Assembly (NCBI GenBank): GCA_013044365.1
Contig: JABEUP010000099.1
Location: forward strand, 1-18,074
Direction of reading: 5' to 3'
DNA length: 18,074 nucleotides
Source of the DNA: Acidimicrobiaceae bacterium
GTDB lineage: Bacteria > Actinomycetota > Acidimicrobiia > Acidimicrobiales > Acidimicrobiaceae
Below are positions 1 to 7,449 of the stretch, piece by piece. The notes under the pieces are model-generated. The model did not search any database. It saw nothing but the letters and a program-made list of their open reading frames with translations, and was not told the DNA's origin. Each line of letters opens with the position of its first letter. The stretch's first letter is position 1. Both the position numbers and the translations under genes were made by a program.

Positions 1-134
1 TAACCGGGCATGTGGTGAATTACCACAACCGAGCCATATGGACCCGACCCAGTTGGCCTGGCGTAGTAAGCTTCAATACGATCCCCTCCGAAACCCTCTA
101 TCTCGATGGTTTCGGCAAGCATTTGGTCGTTCAT
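1..134 (-). CDS. Dienelactone hydrolase family protein, N-terminal part (partial)
   Basis: Only the first 44 codons are in the window; the gene runs off the left edge. The peptide opens MNDQMLAETIEIEGFGG, continues through an EAYYARP segment and ends in the hydrophobic strand VVVIHHMPG. This is the usual start of dienelactone-hydrolase-family alpha/beta hydrolases (an IEAYLARP-like strand followed by VVVIHHMPG before the oxyanion-hole region). The catalytic Cys/Ser, Asp and His would lie outside the window. The ATG (complement of 132-134) has a long purine-rich ribosome site upstream (AAGGAGGAGG, complement of about 145-154), which supports this start; Met5 is an in-frame alternative. The family cleaves ester or lactone bonds; the substrate here cannot be inferred. 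The gene points the same way as the membrane protein at 453-866 but is 318 bp away, so it is probably transcribed on its own. Confidence 0.8.
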   Translation of the reverse strand, partial: MNDQMLAETIEIEGFGGDRIEAYYARPTGSGPYGSVVVIHHMPG

Positions 135-452
135 ACTGGTATTCCCCTCCTCCTTTTGGTGCAATCGTCCTCAATTGGTTGGCACAGCCTTACAAGGCGC
201 TTGCCCCCGTTTAGAAATCCATATTCAACTAAAAAGAATGCTTCGTGTTTTAGATGCGTCCAAGCACCTAAAACTGACATTGAGACATTACTTCATGAAA
301 TTCCTATACTCAAGGCAGCCGGTGCCACCCGATAATCACTCATCCAAGTGTGGCAAGACCCCAAAGAGCACGATGTGAATGCGCTGGATAGCTGCCCAAT
401 GGTGTTAAGTGGAATTAATTCACGGTGTCTTAGTAGCAACAACCGAGCCGTG
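135..452. other. Gene-free spacer with an imperfect hairpin
   Basis: This 318-bp A+T-rich stretch lies between two minus-strand genes. It holds the ribosome site of the hydrolase at its left end. Short frames here show no recognisable protein. The one structure seen is an imperfect inverted repeat at 247-274: GTTTTAG (247-253) pairs with CTAAAAC (268-274), then one mismatch, then TGC (255-257) pairs with GCA (264-266), around a 6-nt loop. It could be a weak transcript end for the membrane-protein gene, but it is not GC-rich. Confidence 0.5.
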
Positions 453-866
453 CTAGGCCAGATGGACGATATCCATTATCACCAAGTACATAACCAATAC
501 GATTACAAGCAAATAAATTACGGTCATTTGCCAACGATAACGATGCTCAGCAACCCAAAAACGACGAATACCCTTTACGTCGAAAAATACTGCGATGGCA
601 CCCAGGGGAATGCCAATGACCGGTCCGACCCCAACAGTTGCTCCCAGACCAAACAATGGAATGACAAAGGGCAGGATAACATAGCTCAATGTGCAGCGAA
701 GAGCAGAGATAAGAATTGCAAAACTGAAAAGCCGTTCAGCCCGTTTCTCCTGTGCTGGCGATCTTTTGACCTCTGGAATCCTAAGTAATCGTCGCATGAA
801 CAACGACAAACGGCTTTCGGTTGAACGATCCTTATCAGTTAGGGTCTCGCCGACAATGTAATTCAC
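453..866 (-). CDS. Small integral membrane protein, about three helices, function unknown
   Basis: A 137-residue protein with a charged N-terminus (residues 1-46) followed by three hydrophobic segments: about 47-75, 79-98 and 112-136, the last ending at the C-terminus. Between segments 2 and 3 is a polar stretch, DVKGIRRFWVAEHRYRW (96-112). The repeated Gly-Val-Gly-Pro turn near 79-83 resembles the connector of small actinobacterial membrane proteins. I do not recognise a named family. The chosen start is GTG (complement of 864-866) without a clear ribosome site; ATG at residue 24 is an alternative that would keep all three helices. The plus-strand frame across the same bases is low-complexity polar sequence, while this strand gives clean amphipathic and hydrophobic periodicity, so the coding strand is fairly safe. 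A 14-bp palindrome lies about 54 bp upstream (920-933). Confidence 0.7.
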   Translation of the reverse strand: MNYIVGETLTDKDRSTESRLSLFMRRLLRIPEVKRSPAQEKRAERLFSFAILISALRCTLSYVILPFVIPLFGLGATVGVGPVIGIPLGAIAVFFDVKGIRRFWVAEHRYRWQMTVIYLLVIVLVMYLVIMDIVHLA

Positions 867-1288
867 TTAGCACAGTTTAGACCGGGTTGGGAATTTACAT
901 CGTTCAGAACAGCCACTCATTGCCGACCGGCAACAGACACCGCCTCAACGAACGTTACACGAACTCCTTTCCAGAAACCTTCCTGATTTGGTAATTGAAA
1001 TTTTCGAATTCGAGAAACACCCGGAAATACAATTGCTGGTTGGGAACCAAATCGTGGATCTGGTACTAAATTGAAATTCCTGCTTGAGGCAACCGCCTTA
1101 GGACTGTATCTGATTCGTCACCCCAGATTATTAACAGTCAAACGTTTACATTTTGAGGTGAGTTTTGGAAGTGAAAGCTGAAAATGCCAACTTTATATTT
1201 TGCGGCGTCGGATACTAGGCTCAAAGCACAGAAATCATTTTGGGTTTATTTAATTACAAGTTTCCCTAGCGTCAGGAAATACTGAGAA
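867..1288. other. Divergent intergenic region between membrane protein gene and nadA
   Basis: This 422-bp stretch must hold the promoters for the leftward membrane-protein gene and the rightward nadA. Two short palindromes are visible: TTGCCG-AC-CGGCAA at 920-933 and TCGAATTCGA at 1004-1013. The stretch just before nadA is A+T-rich (TTTATTTAATTA, about 1246-1257), but I could not fix a -35/-10 pair with useful spacing. An AGGAAA at 1274-1279 is the probable nadA ribosome site. No RNA gene or protein remnant was recognised. Confidence 0.5.
920..933. promoter_or_regulatory. 14-bp palindrome, possible operator
   Basis: TTGCCG and CGGCAA are separated by AC, forming a perfect inverted repeat. 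A 2-nt centre is too small for an RNA hairpin loop, so a dimeric DNA-binding protein is the more natural explanation. It lies about 54 bp upstream of the membrane-protein start (minus strand) and about 355 bp upstream of nadA. The repeat is seen directly; the regulatory role is inferred. Confidence 0.3.
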
Positions 1289-2209
1289 ATGAACAAAGAT
1301 CTTGTCGGACAAATACTAGACCTCAAAAGGGAACGCAATGCCATTATTCTGGCTCACTCCTATCAGAGGGATGAAGTTCAGGACATAGCGGATTTTGTCG
1401 GAGACTCTCTCGGACTCTCGCGGGAAGCGGCAAAAACCGACGCAGAAGTCATTGTCTTTGCTGGCGTGCACTTTATGGCTGAAACCGCAGCAATATTGAA
1501 CCCTGACAAAACTGTGCTGATTCCCGATGTTGAAGCCGGATGCTCCTTAGCTGATACAATCAAGGCCGCAGATGTCCAGTCGTGGAAAGACGATAATCCG
1601 GACGGTCTCGTAGTCGCATATGTAAATACTAGTGCCGAAGTGAAAGCGCTGTCCGATGTCTGTGTCACGAGTGCCAACGCTGTGGAAGTTGTATCGGGGC
1701 TGGACCAAAACCGCCCGATATTCTTTGTTCCGGACATGTTTCTTGGCGCGCATGTCGAACGGAAGACCGGACGAAAAATGCATCTGTGGCTTGGAGAATG
1801 CCACGTACATGCGGGCATTGGTGAACGAGAAATCAATTCCAAATTATCAGAACACGCAGACGCAGAATTTCTCATCCATCCGGAATGCAGTTGTGGCAGC
1901 GCATGTCTCTATCTGAAACCTGACGCAAAGATCATGTCAACAGAGGGCATGGTTCGTCACTCCCAGACATCAGATTCAAAAGAATTTGTAGTTGCGACCG
2001 AAGTGGGAATTCTCCACCGCCTGCAAAGATATTCTCCCAATAAGAACTTCTTCCCAGTCAAGGAATCAGCAGTTTGTGAATACATGAAAATGATAACTCT
2101 TGAGAAGATCCTTGACTCGCTAGTCAAAAATCAGTTCAAAGTCGAGGTATCCCCTGATATTGCCGACAAAGCACGGCGGTCTCTGGAATCAATGATTGCT
2201 GTAGGGTAG
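1289..2209 (+). CDS. nadA: Quinolinate synthase NadA
   Basis: NadA condenses iminoaspartate with dihydroxyacetone phosphate to quinolinate, the second step of NAD synthesis from aspartate, using a [4Fe-4S] cluster. The 306 residues match the short form of the family. Visible motifs: LAHSYQ (21-26; substrate-binding His23 and Tyr25), DFVGDSL (35-41), EAGCSLAD (82-89), GECHVHAGI (169-177), HPECSCGSACL (197-207) and VCEYMK (262-267). The three cluster ligands expected for the family are present as Cys85, Cys171 and Cys263. The MVRHS segment (221-225) is also typical. Start: ATG with AGGAAA nine bases upstream. The gene ends 15 bp before nadB, so the two are very likely cotranscribed; NadB makes the unstable iminoaspartate that NadA consumes. 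Nothing suggests damage. NadC, the third enzyme, is not encoded here and must be elsewhere. Confidence 0.97.
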   Translation: MNKDLVGQILDLKRERNAIILAHSYQRDEVQDIADFVGDSLGLSREAAKTDAEVIVFAGVHFMAETAAILNPDKTVLIPDVEAGCSLADTIKAADVQSWKDDNPDGLVVAYVNTSAEVKALSDVCVTSANAVEVVSGLDQNRPIFFVPDMFLGAHVERKTGRKMHLWLGECHVHAGIGEREINSKLSEHADAEFLIHPECSCGSACLYLKPDAKIMSTEGMVRHSQTSDSKEFVVATEVGILHRLQRYSPNKNFFPVKESAVCEYMKMITLEKILDSLVKNQFKVEVSPDIADKARRSLESMIAVG

Positions 2210-2224
2210 ACGAGGTTCGGGAAG

Positions 2225-3715
2225 ATGGAGCAGATCTATACCGATATTCTCATCATTGGATCTGGCGTGGCGGGATCTTACGCCGCAATGCACGCGGCCA
2301 GCCTGGGCGCCAATGTTTCATTGGTCACAAAAACAAAGCTCCTAAGTGGTTCAACCCCCCTGGCACAAGGAGGTGTTGCGTTTCCATCCGACCCGAATGA
2401 CATACCTAACCACTTAATGGACACCGTTAATGCCGGGCGGGGACTAGTTGATGAATATGTGTCTGCGGCGATACTTACAGACGCGTTGGCGCAGCTAAAC
2501 AACCTGATCAGTTTGGGTATGAATTTCGATGCTTTACCAGCCCTGGAAGGCGGGCATTCAAAGCCGCGTGTCTGGCATATACATGGCGATGAGAGCGGCC
2601 TTCACCTTCTCACTTTCCTTCACAGTCAACTGCCTAACCAGGTGTCCACATTTGAGAATCACTTCGCCGCCGAGTTGATATCGAGTGGCGGTAACGTCCA
2701 TGGGGCAATATTTTGGCGGGATGGTGATCCAGACAAGCCCGTCGCAATACACGCTGGTTCAACGATTATCGCAACCGGAGGCATGGGGCAGATCTTTTCT
2801 TTCACCACCAATCCTGATGAATCCACTGGAGATGGCATAGCCCTGGCGTATCGAAGCGGCGCCACGGTCAGGGACATGGAGCTGATACAGTTTCACCCTA
2901 CTGTACTTTCCAACGGGGGACTCATTTCGGAGGCTTGCCGTGGCGAGGGAGCGACTCTGCTCAATAAATTTGGTATGCGTTTCATGCAAAAGTATGATCC
3001 AGCCGGCGAGCTTGCACCCAGAGACGTCGTGGCACGGTCAATCTATGGAGAGATCGTTGCAACAGGTGAAGTGTGCCTTGACCTAAGACCGATCGAAGAC
3101 TTGGAGCATAAATTTCCCACGGTTTTTAATTTGATAGTCAACCTTGGACTTGACCCGCTGAAATCGCCAGTTCCAATTCAACCTGCAGCCCATTTCCTAA
3201 TGGGTGGCATTTCAACCGACGAATATGGAGCAACTTCCATATCACATCTGTTCGCTGCCGGAGAGGCTGCAAGCACTGGATTTCATGGTGCCAACAGGCT
3301 AGCATCCAATAGCCTTCTTGAGGGTTTGGTAATGGGCTCCCGTACCGCCGACAAAGCTGTCGAGTGTGCATCAACCACCAAATATAACTTCAAATCCAAT
3401 GGTGTCGCCGGGTGCTCTAAAGACTCTCAGCCGGTGATTCGCAAAGTAATGGCAAATGCCGCGTCGGTTATAAGAGAGCAAACGAGCCTTGCCCAAGGAT
3501 TTGACGATATATCCAAGATAGAGGTAGGGCCCGCCAAGAATGCAATTGAAGCTGAAACGGCAAATATGAGACTGATCGCACTGATGGTGCTCAAAGGCGC
3601 CCTTGAACGGGAAGAAAGCAGAGGGTCCCATTTCAGAACTGATTTCCCAGAGACAAGTCAGGTGGCATTCCATATTGGCCAACAAATCGATCTTTCCTGC
3701 GCAGTAAGAGACTGA
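2225..3715 (+). CDS. nadB: L-aspartate oxidase NadB
   Basis: NadB is an FAD enzyme that oxidises L-aspartate to iminoaspartate for NadA. The 496-residue protein shows the dinucleotide motif IIGSGVAGSYAA (10-21), STPLAQGGVA (43-52), HGDESGLHLL (120-129), IIATGGMGQIF (181-191), RDMELIQFHPT (216-226), EACRGEGA (236-243), PRDVVARSI (265-273), AAHFLMGGIS (321-330) and GANRLASNSLLEG (355-367). These are landmarks of the succinate dehydrogenase / fumarate reductase flavoprotein family in its NadB form. Likely substrate-contacting residues include Arg239, Glu241, Arg266 and His323. The C-terminal helical domain ends with ESRGSHFRTDFP, the usual last NadB motif. Length is a little below the 530-540 residues of Escherichia coli NadB. 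A GAGG (2212-2215) precedes the ATG. The gene shares an operon with nadA. No nadC follows; instead a 197-bp spacer containing a structured repeat leads to an unrelated dehydrogenase pair. Confidence 0.96.
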   Translation: MEQIYTDILIIGSGVAGSYAAMHAASLGANVSLVTKTKLLSGSTPLAQGGVAFPSDPNDIPNHLMDTVNAGRGLVDEYVSAAILTDALAQLNNLISLGMNFDALPALEGGHSKPRVWHIHGDESGLHLLTFLHSQLPNQVSTFENHFAAELISSGGNVHGAIFWRDGDPDKPVAIHAGSTIIATGGMGQIFSFTTNPDESTGDGIALAYRSGATVRDMELIQFHPTVLSNGGLISEACRGEGATLLNKFGMRFMQKYDPAGELAPRDVVARSIYGEIVATGEVCLDLRPIEDLEHKFPTVFNLIVNLGLDPLKSPVPIQPAAHFLMGGISTDEYGATSISHLFAAGEAASTGFHGANRLASNSLLEGLVMGSRTADKAVECASTTKYNFKSNGVAGCSKDSQPVIRKVMANAASVIREQTSLAQGFDDISKIEVGPAKNAIEAETANMRLIALMVLKGALEREESRGSHFRTDFPETSQVAFHIGQQIDLSCAVRD

Positions 3716-3791
3716 CTGAACAGAGAAATAGTTCATCACTTACCGCTCAGTACTCCTCTTCGTACCGTGCAGACAAAAGATCTATACACTG

Positions 3792-3850
3792 GGGTTGACC
3801 GAAACAAGCCCTTGACCCCCCGGATTCATCCGTGGGGAGGACGTCAACCC
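3792..3850 (+). repeat. Two-layer inverted repeat between nadB and the SDR gene
   Basis: Outer arms GGGTTGAC (3792-3799) and GTCAACCC (3843-3850) are perfect complements. Between them is a second hairpin: CCCC-C-CGGA (3816-3824) pairs with TCCG-T-GGGG (3829-3837) around a TTCA loop, with one mismatch. TTGACC also occurs twice (3795-3800 and 3812-3817), so the right outer arm has two possible partners. There is no U-tract after it. It could be a terminator for nadB, a folded leader for the next gene, or a protein-binding site. Confidence 0.55.
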
Positions 3851-3912
3851 ACCAAAAGTTATCCCGCCATAACGCGCAAATACATGAACCTAAATTCGGA
3901 TACTGCTAGGTT

Positions 3913-5034
3913 GTGAAGTTATCGAGTCATATCGAAAGTGGGCGTAAAGTGTCTTATTTTCTGACAGGGTTCCCGGGGTTCATTGCCACCCGCTTGGTCA
4001 AGAAGCTGGCGGCCGACTTCCCAACCCAGAAATTCACTCTTTTAGTACATCCGAGCCAGCGACAAAAGGCCCAAAACAGTCTCGCTGAAATTGCCAAGCA
4101 AACATGCTCTGCTGGGGATCGATTCCGCACAATTGAAGGAGATATCACCAAGTCCGGACTTGGCCTTACCAAGAGCGAACAAGCGGAGATGTCCGACGAA
4201 GTAACGCATGTCTTCCACTTGGCTGCACTTTATGATCTCGCCGTTAGCCAGGATGTGGCGGAACTAATTAATGTTACCGGAACCGATAACATGACCAACT
4301 GGGTCAAGAGACTTCCGAGACTTGAGCGGTACTTATATTTCAGTACGGCATACGTCTCTGGAAACAGAAAAGGGACGATCCTGGAGACCGAGCTAATCGA
4401 TATAAACGGATTCAAGAACTTCTACGAATCGACCAAATTCAAGGCTGAAGTAATTGTTCAGAGAGCCTGGGACGATATCCCAACAACAATTATCAGGCCG
4501 GGCGTAGTCATGGGCGATTCGCACACTGGGATGACAGACAAGTTTGATGGACCATATTTTGTTATGAGATTCCTGGACAAGTTCTCCAAGATTCCAATTC
4601 CCAACCTGGGCAAAGGTGAGGCGCTGTTCAATGTTGTACCCGTCAACTATGTAGTTGAGGCCACCTGCCATCTGGCACATTTTAAAGGGGCGGAACACAA
4701 GGTATACCACCTGGTTGATCCATCACCTCACACTGCAAGAGACGCCTTCTCCTTAATTTGCCAGGCACAACTGGGCTTCACACCCCGTTACACAATTCCT
4801 CTCTCACTAGTCGAGCTGTCTCTGTCGCTTCCAGCTTTCAGACGGTGGGTAGGCGTTGAAAAACAAACTTTGGAATATTTCGAAATCGGTCCGGTATACG
4901 ACAGCTACCAGGCGCAGAAGGATCTAGCCGCTCTTGGGGTCACCTGTCCTGACTTCTCCAGTTACATCCAGAAAGCAGTCGAGTACTTTAGCGAGCATAA
5001 ATCAGATGCGGACAAGCTGATAAAGGTGACATAG
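3913..5034 (+). CDS. Extended SDR, fatty-acyl-reductase / 'male sterility' NAD-binding type
   Basis: A 373-residue NAD(P)-dependent extended short-chain dehydrogenase/reductase. The Rossmann start is YFLTGFPGFIATRLV (15-29; TGxxGFI). Next come VEGDIT-like IEGDIT (75-80), HLAALYDLAV (102-111), the strand LYFSTAYVSG (141-150; catalytic Ser/Thr) and the active-site YESTK (171-175; Tyr171, Lys175) followed by FKAE, then TIIRPGVVMGDS (192-203). The STAYVSG plus YxxxKFxAE pattern is that of the NAD_binding_4 (male sterility) branch that reduces acyl thioesters, so an acyl or fatty substrate is possible but not shown. The GTG start has a poor ribosome site; an in-frame GTG at 3949 would start the protein right before the Rossmann fold. 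The TAG stop sits inside the ribosome site of the downstream aldehyde dehydrogenase, implying translational coupling and a joint pathway, perhaps interconversion of alcohol, aldehyde and acid. Confidence 0.8.
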   Translation: MKLSSHIESGRKVSYFLTGFPGFIATRLVKKLAADFPTQKFTLLVHPSQRQKAQNSLAEIAKQTCSAGDRFRTIEGDITKSGLGLTKSEQAEMSDEVTHVFHLAALYDLAVSQDVAELINVTGTDNMTNWVKRLPRLERYLYFSTAYVSGNRKGTILETELIDINGFKNFYESTKFKAEVIVQRAWDDIPTTIIRPGVVMGDSHTGMTDKFDGPYFVMRFLDKFSKIPIPNLGKGEALFNVVPVNYVVEATCHLAHFKGAEHKVYHLVDPSPHTARDAFSLICQAQLGFTPRYTIPLSLVELSLSLPAFRRWVGVEKQTLEYFEIGPVYDSYQAQKDLAALGVTCPDFSSYIQKAVEYFSEHKSDADKLIKVT

Positions 5035-5043
5035 GAGGAACAA

Positions 5044-6576
5044 ATGACGGACACCCAAAACAAAGCTCCATCCGATGTTTCCGGAGGTTCATCGGTAACT
5101 GAAGTCTCGCAATTACCTTCGATCATGGCATCGGCCAGAACCGGGTTCAGCGAGTACTCGCGGATGCCGATGGATAGCCGTCTGGAATTAATAAAGAAAC
5201 TCCGTCACGTGATCGTAGAAAGACAGGATGAGATTTCAAAAGTAGTCGCCTCGGCAACCGGCAAAATAAAACTCGAAGCTCTCACCACCGAGGTTATGGT
5301 TGTTGTGGACGCAATATTACATGCGGAAAAGAGAGCCCCTAAAGCACTAGCCAACAAGAGAATCAGGACGCCAATCACATTTATCGGGAAAAAGTCATAT
5401 CTGGAATACAAGCCCAGGGGCGTCGTAGCCATAATTTCCCCATGGAATTTCCCCTTTATGCTGGCGATGGTTCCCGCAGTGGAAGCCCTAGTGGCCGGGA
5501 ACAGTGTGGTTATGAAACCCTCCGAGGAGACCCCCGCAGTAGGTTCGCTAATCGAGTCCTTGTTCAAAGATGCGGACTTTCCCAGTGGCGTTGCTCAGGT
5601 GATCCATGGAGGCCGGGAACTTGGCGAGGCATTGGTGAAATCCAATCCCGATTTTGTCCACTTCACCGGATCAGTAAACACCGGACGCACTATAGCTGGT
5701 ATAACCGGACCGCAACTGATCCCAACTATCCTGGAGCTTGGCGGCAAGGACCCAATGATCGTACTTGAAGACGCCCACATAGAACGTGCTGTCAACGGTG
5801 CGATTTGGGGGGCATTCGCCAATTCCGGCCAGGTCTGCATGTCAGTAGAACGCCTTTACGTGCAAAATTCGATTTTCGATGCGTTTTTGGACCGTTTGGT
5901 AAATGAAACAAACAAGTTGAAGGTTGGCACTCAAAACAGCGACGACATAGGCTTAATGACAACTCACCGCCAAGTTGAAGTGGTCAAGAGACACGTTAAA
6001 GAGGCCTTGGATAAAGGCGCGAAACTTCTCACTGGCGATCATCCGGATACCTGGGAACCGAACTCCCTGAAAATTCGTCCCATGATTCTCACCGACGTCA
6101 AACAGGACATGGCCGTCATGCAGGAAGAGACGTTCGGACCCGTACTGCCGGTAGTGCCATTCGACTCGACCGAGCAAGCGCTGGCACTGGCAAATGACTC
6201 CCGCTTCGGACTGAATTCCAGTGTTTGGACTCACGATCTTGCCAAGGGCAGACGGATTATCTCTCGACTGAGAACCGGCGGGGCACTGCTGAACGACGTA
6301 ATTCTGACCATTGGGAATCCATATCTTCCTTACGGAGGGGCCAAAGAGTCAGGTGTTGGATCTTACCACGCTGATTCAGGCATACAAAACTTTGCCGTTC
6401 AGACTGCCGTGATGGTGGACCACGGCAGAAAAGTTAGAGAAGTCAACTGGTTCCCGTACTTAGGTAAAGAAGACCTCTTCCAAAAGCTGCTCAAAAGCTA
6501 TTGGAGTTCAAGTCGTAATTTTGGAAAATTCGGGCTTTCATACTTAAAGCTGCTATCTATTTCGCGAAAAGGCTGA
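5044..6576 (+). CDS. Aldehyde dehydrogenase with C-terminal extension
   Basis: An NAD(P)-dependent aldehyde dehydrogenase of 510 residues that oxidises an aldehyde to its acid. Family landmarks are all present: SPWNFPF (132-138; Asn135), VVMKPSEETP (155-164; Lys158), FTGSVNTG (207-214), LELGGKDP (230-237; general-base Glu231), GQVCMSVERLYV (262-273; nucleophile Cys265), EETFGPVLP (361-369) and the late PYGGAKESGVGSYH (429-442). The last 50 residues, from about 461, pass through REVNWFPYLGKEDLFQKLLKS to a hydrophobic-basic end (FGLSYLKLLSISRKG). That tail is longer than in soluble succinate-semialdehyde-type enzymes and resembles lipid-linked or membrane-associated fatty aldehyde dehydrogenases. 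A perfect AGGAGG ribosome site overlaps the upstream stop codon, so it is translated with the SDR. With that partner I infer a long-chain or hydrophobic aldehyde substrate, moderately unsure. A strong hairpin at 6620-6658 ends the unit. Confidence 0.93.
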   Translation: MTDTQNKAPSDVSGGSSVTEVSQLPSIMASARTGFSEYSRMPMDSRLELIKKLRHVIVERQDEISKVVASATGKIKLEALTTEVMVVVDAILHAEKRAPKALANKRIRTPITFIGKKSYLEYKPRGVVAIISPWNFPFMLAMVPAVEALVAGNSVVMKPSEETPAVGSLIESLFKDADFPSGVAQVIHGGRELGEALVKSNPDFVHFTGSVNTGRTIAGITGPQLIPTILELGGKDPMIVLEDAHIERAVNGAIWGAFANSGQVCMSVERLYVQNSIFDAFLDRLVNETNKLKVGTQNSDDIGLMTTHRQVEVVKRHVKEALDKGAKLLTGDHPDTWEPNSLKIRPMILTDVKQDMAVMQEETFGPVLPVVPFDSTEQALALANDSRFGLNSSVWTHDLAKGRRIISRLRTGGALLNDVILTIGNPYLPYGGAKESGVGSYHADSGIQNFAVQTAVMVDHGRKVREVNWFPYLGKEDLFQKLLKSYWSSSRNFGKFGLSYLKLLSISRKG

Positions 6577-6619
6577 CCTCAATATACAGTTGTAACACTA
6601 CTAGTTTTACAAATTGTTG

Positions 6620-6658
6620 AGGGCTGAACACTTTACGGCGAATAAAGCGTTCAGCCCT
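6620..6658. terminator. Hairpin terminator between convergent genes
   Basis: AGGGCTGAAC (6620-6629) pairs perfectly with GTTCAGCCCT (6649-6658). After an A-C mismatch the stem continues with CTTTA (6631-6635) against TAAAG (6643-6647) around a 7-nt loop, giving 15 pairs. On the plus strand ATTTTTAATT follows (6661-6670). It lies 43 bp after the aldehyde dehydrogenase stop and 30 bp from the stop of the convergent Thr-rich gene, so it probably serves both. Confidence 0.85.
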
Positions 6659-6687
6659 ACATTTTTAATTGTTGGAGGCAAGCCTCT

Positions 6688-7449
6688 TTAGTTACTTGAT
6701 GACCTACTGGTTCTCGAACCGAAATCGACTCCCGAGGACGAGCCACTCTTAACGAAACTTCTAACGCCTGAGTATCGTTGCTTGTTCGATCCGGAACTAG
6801 TCGAGTTCGACGAACCGCTCAATCCGTCAGCGATGCCGACTCTGATTGCAGTGCTCGCACCGGTAGTTGTAGTCGGAGGAACCGTAGTAGTAGTAGACGA
6901 CGTAGTAGTTGTGTCATCGTTATCAACCTTTAGGTTTTTAGCTTCGACCTTAACATTTCCTGACTGATCAAGCTTTAATGCAGCATGCTTCGGGTTTACA
7001 GTTGCACAGTACTGTGCTACGGAATCATTGTGACTTGCCGCTAGAGCCACTAGAATCGCCGCTGGAATATTCGGGTTACTGTTGTCAGTATCTGTTGGCG
7101 AAACCGTAACTGCAGTTGTGGTCGTGGTTGCTGCAGTTGTGGTCGTGGTTGCTGCCGTTGTGGTCGTGGTTGGTGCAGTTGTGGTCGTGGTGGCGTCAGA
7201 CTCGTGATTCAAAAAAGCTGTGCAGAGGCCAAAAACTGCGCCCATGTCCATTCCATTTTCGACGGTAGGATTGGGAAGTGTAACGCTACCGTTTGAGGAA
7301 TTCGAAATTCCAAATGTCCCCAGGCCGTGGATTGAATCCTGAAGCTGCATCGGCAATGAGCCGCTCGCTGCAGCTAACGCGGTCCCGGTAAGAACCGTTG
7401 TCGACAATACCACGCCAACTACCTTCCGACTAATAAGTTTGTTTCGCAT
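6688..7449 (-). CDS. Secreted Thr/Ser-rich protein, function unknown
   Basis: 253 residues with a clear Sec signal: basic MRNKLISRK, a hydrophobic core (10-25) and ALAAASG (24-30), a likely signal peptidase I site. The mature protein has a small N-terminal region with Cys76, then a Thr-rich linker (86-112) of four 7-residue units (DATTTTT, APTTTTT, AATTTTT, AATTTTT). A middle segment (about 118-178) follows, with Cys148, which could pair with Cys76. A second Thr/Pro linker is at 180-196 and the tail (205-253) is rich in Ser, Gly and Arg. Such Thr-rich linkers are common in exported proteins of Acidimicrobiia and may be O-glycosylated (inference). There is no sortase motif or second membrane helix, so it is secreted or loosely wall-bound. 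An AAAGGAG ribosome site sits inside a short palindrome (7456-7470). It is transcribed alone, convergent with the aldehyde dehydrogenase gene. Confidence 0.85.
   Translation of the reverse strand: MRNKLISRKVVGVVLSTTVLTGTALAAASGSLPMQLQDSIHGLGTFGISNSSNGSVTLPNPTVENGMDMGAVFGLCTAFLNHESDATTTTTAPTTTTTAATTTTTAATTTTTAVTVSPTDTDNSNPNIPAAILVALAASHNDSVAQYCATVNPKHAALKLDQSGNVKVEAKNLKVDNDDTTTTSSTTTTVPPTTTTGASTAIRVGIADGLSGSSNSTSSGSNKQRYSGVRSFVKSGSSSGVDFGSRTSRSSSN
7115..7198. repeat. Four tandem 21-bp repeats inside the Thr-rich gene
   Basis: Units at 7115-7135, 7136-7156, 7157-7177 and 7178-7198 share GTTGTGGTCGTGGTTGCTGC with one to several changes, most of them in the last two copies. On the minus strand each encodes a 7-residue Ala/Asp-(Ala/Pro)-TTTTT unit. 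Because 21 is a multiple of 3, gain or loss of units by slippage would change linker length without a frameshift. Confidence 0.92.

Noticed and set aside
12..335. Open plus-strand frame of 107 codons at the left edge
   Set aside because: It overlaps the start of the minus-strand dienelactone-hydrolase-like gene, which has both recognisable sequence and a strong ribosome site.
348..788. Open plus-strand frame of 146 codons
   Set aside because: It is antisense to the three-helix membrane protein, is polar and rich in Asn, Gln and Cys without any motif, and has no ribosome site. The minus strand gives the plausible protein.
1003..1014. TTCGAATTCG as a tRNA T-loop
   Set aside because: The flanks do not form a T-stem, and no acceptor, D or anticodon arm is found around it; it is only a short palindrome.
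7115..7198. Regular 21-bp repeats as a possible CRISPR array
   Set aside because: The units are contiguous without spacers and encode Thr-rich heptapeptides in frame inside a secreted protein.
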